The notes under the pieces were generated by a model that saw only the letters and a list, made by a program, of their open reading frames with translations, was not told the origin of the DNA and ran no database searches. From Basidiobolus heterosporus B8920 (Eukaryota > Basidiobolomycota > Basidiobolomycetes > Basidiobolales > Basidiobolaceae): a stretch of DNA of 46,126 bases. A program made the position numbers and the translations under genes. The DNA is taken from the NCBI GenBank assembly GCA_000697455.1, contig JNET01030414.1:1-46126 (forward strand), written 5' to 3'. Below, piece by piece: positions 43,180-46,126 of the stretch. Numbering within the stretch: the stretch's first letter is position 1; each line of letters opens with the position of its first letter.

Positions 43180-43302
43180 CTGCTGTTGTTGTGTAGTGGC
43201 ATGTTTTGATAAGAAAAGAGATCCAGATAGAGAGCAAGTGCAATACCACAACTTGTTATCAGCAGTAACTGAATTTTGTACTGGCAGAATATCAATACTG
43301 AT
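43180..43302 (+). mobile_element. Short 5' leader fragment of the plus-strand element
   Basis: About 120 bp of probable internal leader after the binding site. It stops where the minus-strand LTR begins. No gag reading frame can be followed in it. Confidence 0.4.
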
Positions 43303-43475
43303 GGTCATTTGGACATGTTTGAAAAAGTTAGGTATTCTGGGTACTTCTAAGTTAGTGAAAATATTTTAAGTAAAACCCGAGTGTGAATTTTGGGTGAGAG
43401 GAAATCGCTAAGTAAATATAATATGGATGAGATCAAGTATGAATAATTAGGTGCTAAATTATGTGAATTTCAACA
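43303..43475 (-). mobile_element. 3' LTR C of the minus-strand copia element, truncated
   Basis: Read on the minus strand it begins TGTTGAAATTCACATAAT at 43475, directly after a purine-rich tract, and matches the first part of LTR A. The match ends at the CATGTCCAAATGA block (about 43303). No TATA, AATAAA or CA end follows, so the U3-like first half is kept and the rest is missing. Confidence 0.65.
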
Positions 43476-43487
43476 CTCCCACTCAAC
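43476..43487 (-). other. Polypurine tract of the copia element
   Basis: GTTGAGTGGGAG on the minus strand lies between the stop codon of the RNase H frame and the LTR start, the expected place for plus-strand priming in reverse transcription. Confidence 0.65.
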
Positions 43488-46126
43488 TAAATATTCATAT
43501 GCACTAATCCTAAGTGATTTCTTAAATATTCAAATTTCTCTCTAGCTAATGGTTTGGTTAAAATGTCTGCAACCATTTGTTCAGTTGGACAATAAACCAA
43601 GTCTACTAACTTATTTTCTATAGCTTCTCTAACAAAGTGGTGCTTAATATCTATATGCTTACTTCTGGCATGAAATGTTGGATTTCTTGCTAATTGAATA
43701 CAGCATTGATTATCTTGCAATATAGTAATGGGTGAATTCTGAATAAAGCCCAAGTTTTTCAATAGTTTTCTTGACCATATTGCCTCCTTTATAGCTTCAC
43801 AGGCAGCCATGTATTCTGCTCTGGTAGTTGAAAGTGCAACTGTAGGTTGTTTCTTTGAATTCCAAGAAATTGCTCCATTACAGCAAAGAAAGGCACATCC
43901 AGTTGTGCATCTGCTGTCATCAATATCTTATCCCCAATTAGCATCAGAGTATTCCAGGAGATCATATTCTGATCCAGAATATGTATACTTTAAGCAAAGA
44001 TCAATAAACCCTTTTAAATATCAGAAAATCCACTTAACTGCTGTGATTTGATCAGATCCATAATCTTGAAGATATTGGCTAACAACTCCCACTGAATGTG
44101 CAATATCTGAACATGCTCCTACCATGATATACATCAAACTACCAAAAATAGATTGATAAGAAAATTTCTGGCTTTAAATGAATCTAAGTGCGCCGGATTC
44201 GAGCCATTTTTGGTCAAGTTAAGGTTTGTCTCCATTGGGGTTGATACAGGCTTACATTATTCCATTTTAAACCTTCTAAGTATATCTAGGATATATTTAG
44301 ATTGGTTTAAGGTTACAGTCCTGGTAGCTCTGTCTATATTTATCTCCATTCCCAGATAGTACGTCAGTTCTCCAAGATCTGTCATTTTAAACTTGGTAGA
44401 TAGGCTTGATTTAGTCTTTTCCATTACTTTCAAATCATTGGTGGCTATTATGAGATCATCTACATATAAGGCTAGCAAGACTGGACTAGTCTTATCTGGC
44501 CTATAATAGATATTATAATCAGCTTTGCTCTTCTGGAATTGCAATGTTTCCAAATACACATCTATCTTGCTATTCCAAGCTCCAGGTGATTGTTTTAAGC
44601 CATATAGTGTTTTCTTGAGTTTGCAAACCGTTTTAGGGTATTTTGGTTCCACAAATCCATCTGGCTGGTCCATGTAGATGTCCTCACTCAATTCTCCATT
44701 CAAAAAGGCTGTTTTAACATCCATTTGATGAATATAAAACTGATATTCAGCAGATGTTCCTAAAATCAATCTAATTGAATTAAACTTGGCTACTGGTGCA
44801 AATTTTTCTGTATAGTCTATCCTCTCAGTCTAAGAATATCCCTTGGCAACAAGTCTTGCTTTGTATCTTTCAACAGTACCATCTGGATTGTATTTAACTT
44901 TAAATACCCATCTGTATGCAATTGACTTTTGGTCATCAGGTAATTTGGTTAAAATCCAAGATTCATTTTCCATAAGTGTCTGATATTCCTCAGACATTGC
45001 AGATCTCCAGAACTCCATCTGAGGGCTTTCAAGGGTCTCATTCAGGGTCTGTGGCTCCCTAATTTGAGCAGCACAGGCATAGGCCGAATTTTGAGATCCA
45101 TTGATATAGTAATCAGGGCTACTTCTGATCCAATTTGATCTTCTGTTGTGGGATATTGGGATCACAGCTTCTGGCATTGTATTGGGTACTTCAGAGGCCT
45201 CTACTACGGTTGTAGGGCTCACAGGAGTGCAATTTTCTTCATTGTTTTGCTCTGGTTCAGCACTGATGATTGGTGATGGCAAAAACTGATTTTTGTCATC
45301 ATCTGATGTAATTTTTGGTTAAAATTTTGAATTTTTATCAAACAAAACATCCCTGGACTTGATCAGCTTCTTAACTTTGGTATCATACAGTCTGTAGGCT
45401 TTTGTCTCATTGCAATAGCCCAAAAATATGCATTTTGTGCTTTTCAGATCAAATTTGGACCAATTTTTGGTCATATTTTTGACATAAGCTATGCTACTAA
45501 AGACTCTTAAGTGTTTGACACTTGGTTTATATCCATACCATGCCTCAAATGGAGTAGAATCACATAGAACTCTGCTAAAACCCCTATTTTTAAGATAAAC
45601 AGCAGTAGTAACAGATTCTGCCCAAAAATCATAGGATAATTTTTGACCACTGATCATTGATCTTGCCATTTCAATTATAGTCCTATTAGCCCATTCAGAA
45701 ACTCCATTTTGTTGAGGTGGTTAGGGTGCAGTGGTTGCTTGCTTAATTCCATGATTTTACAGAAGTGATTAAAAAGTTTTGAGGTATATTCTCCACCATT
45801 ATCTGCATGTATTTTCTTGATTTTAACTCCAGTTTCTGTTTCCACAAGAGCTTGCAAGTCTCTAAAGACAGAGAGTGCTTCTTCCTTTCTTTACATAAAG
45901 TAGGCCCAGGTATATCTTGTATAATCATCAATAAAGGTGATTAAATATCTTTTTCCACCTAAAGATCAATTTTGCATAGATCCACACAGATCTGAGTGAA
46001 TTAGATCCAATTTTTTCATAGATTTGATTATTTCAGAGCTCTTGAATGGTTGTCAGGCTTGTTTCCCATATACACAGCCTTCACAGAGGTCTAAATTGGT
46101 TGGGAGATCAAAATTGACTCCAGAAA
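43487..46126 (-). pseudogene. Decayed Ty1/copia pol (integrase, reverse transcriptase, RNase H), 5' part outside window
   Basis: On the minus strand, from the right edge inward: a zinc-like LCEGCVYGKQ block of the GAG-pre-integrase region (about 46060-46090), an integrase core (FIDDYTRYTWAY, then HADNGGEY, then GVSEWANRT and SYDFWAES, about 45970-45600), the linker, and reverse transcriptase (WVFKVKYNPDGTVERYKARL, then DVKTAFLNGEL, LYGLKQSPGAW and the catalytic YVDDLIIA, about 44970-44260). RNase H follows (YMAACEAIKEAIWSRKLL, then NQCCIQLARNP, ending at 43487). The order integrase-RT-RNase H defines copia. The frame is broken by stops (for example at 45319 and 44830 and two or more in the integrase), a one-base frameshift near 45750, and several breaks between 43810 and 44256. 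No active product is expected. Gag and protease would lie beyond 46126. Confidence 0.9.

Noticed and set aside
43056-43295. Minus-strand ORF across LTR B and leader
   Set aside because: It runs antisense through LTR promoter, poly(A) and primer-site sequences, so it is not a gene.
44190-44210. tRNA B-box-like GGATTCGAGCC
   Set aside because: It is inside the decayed copia pol region, with no matching A box or acceptor stem.

Overview
This is a nuclear segment from a fungus. The evidence is a class V-type chitin synthase with a myosin motor, a two-domain Ade2, a fungal mitochondrial ATP synthase epsilon subunit, Prp3, Vps4, PPxY arrestins and a self-sufficient P450 of CYP505 layout. TTAGGG-type repeats and short GT-AG introns (mostly 50-120 nt) fit. 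An M17 aminopeptidase, a bacterial-style phosphoribosyltransferase-like protein and very intron-rich housekeeping genes suggest an early-diverging (zygomycete-grade) lineage, but that placement is inference. All exon coordinates were worked out by hand from GT/AG sites, reading phase and remembered family features; no alignment was run.

Layout. 1-5.7 kb: ATP15 (+), a small mitochondrial-type membrane protein (-), an Hsp20 (-), an unrecognised zinc-finger/beta-grasp protein (-), and a Pcl-type cyclin (-). 5.7-11.6 kb: one chitin synthase (-), whose myosin motor and synthase halves are joined only by a 57-nt intron. 12.8-14.0 kb: an unrecognised two-membrane-segment protein (+) whose start codon appears to be split by an intron. 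14.3-16.9 kb: 13-exon glutamate-cysteine ligase (-). 18.4-20.2 kb: ADE2 (+). 21-24.2 kb: a phosphoribosyltransferase-like gene (+), an RPA1-N-like gene (-) and an M17 leucyl aminopeptidase (+), the last two with start codons 60 bp apart. 24.4-28.1 kb: pantoate-beta-alanine ligase (-) and glycogen branching enzyme (-). 29.2-30.2 kb: arrestin-like adaptor (-). 31-35.2 kb: divergent PRP3 (-) and VPS4 (+). 35.8-39.5 kb: an intronless P450-reductase fusion with an extra N-terminal beta-grasp-like domain (+). 40.9-41.9 kb: a second, intronless arrestin (+). 42.2-46.1 kb: retrotransposon debris, comprising two plus-strand LTRs and a head-on minus-strand LTR that ends a decayed Ty1/copia element running off the right edge.

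The genes are independent housekeeping and metabolic units rather than a cluster. Loose themes are cell wall and glycogen (chitin synthase, branching enzyme), glutathione, purine and pantothenate synthesis, and membrane trafficking (VPS4 plus two PPxY arrestins likely to recruit a Rsp5-type ubiquitin ligase). The strongest novelty candidates are the beta-grasp-P450-reductase fusion, the zinc-finger/beta-grasp orphan, and the inverted LTR chimera.
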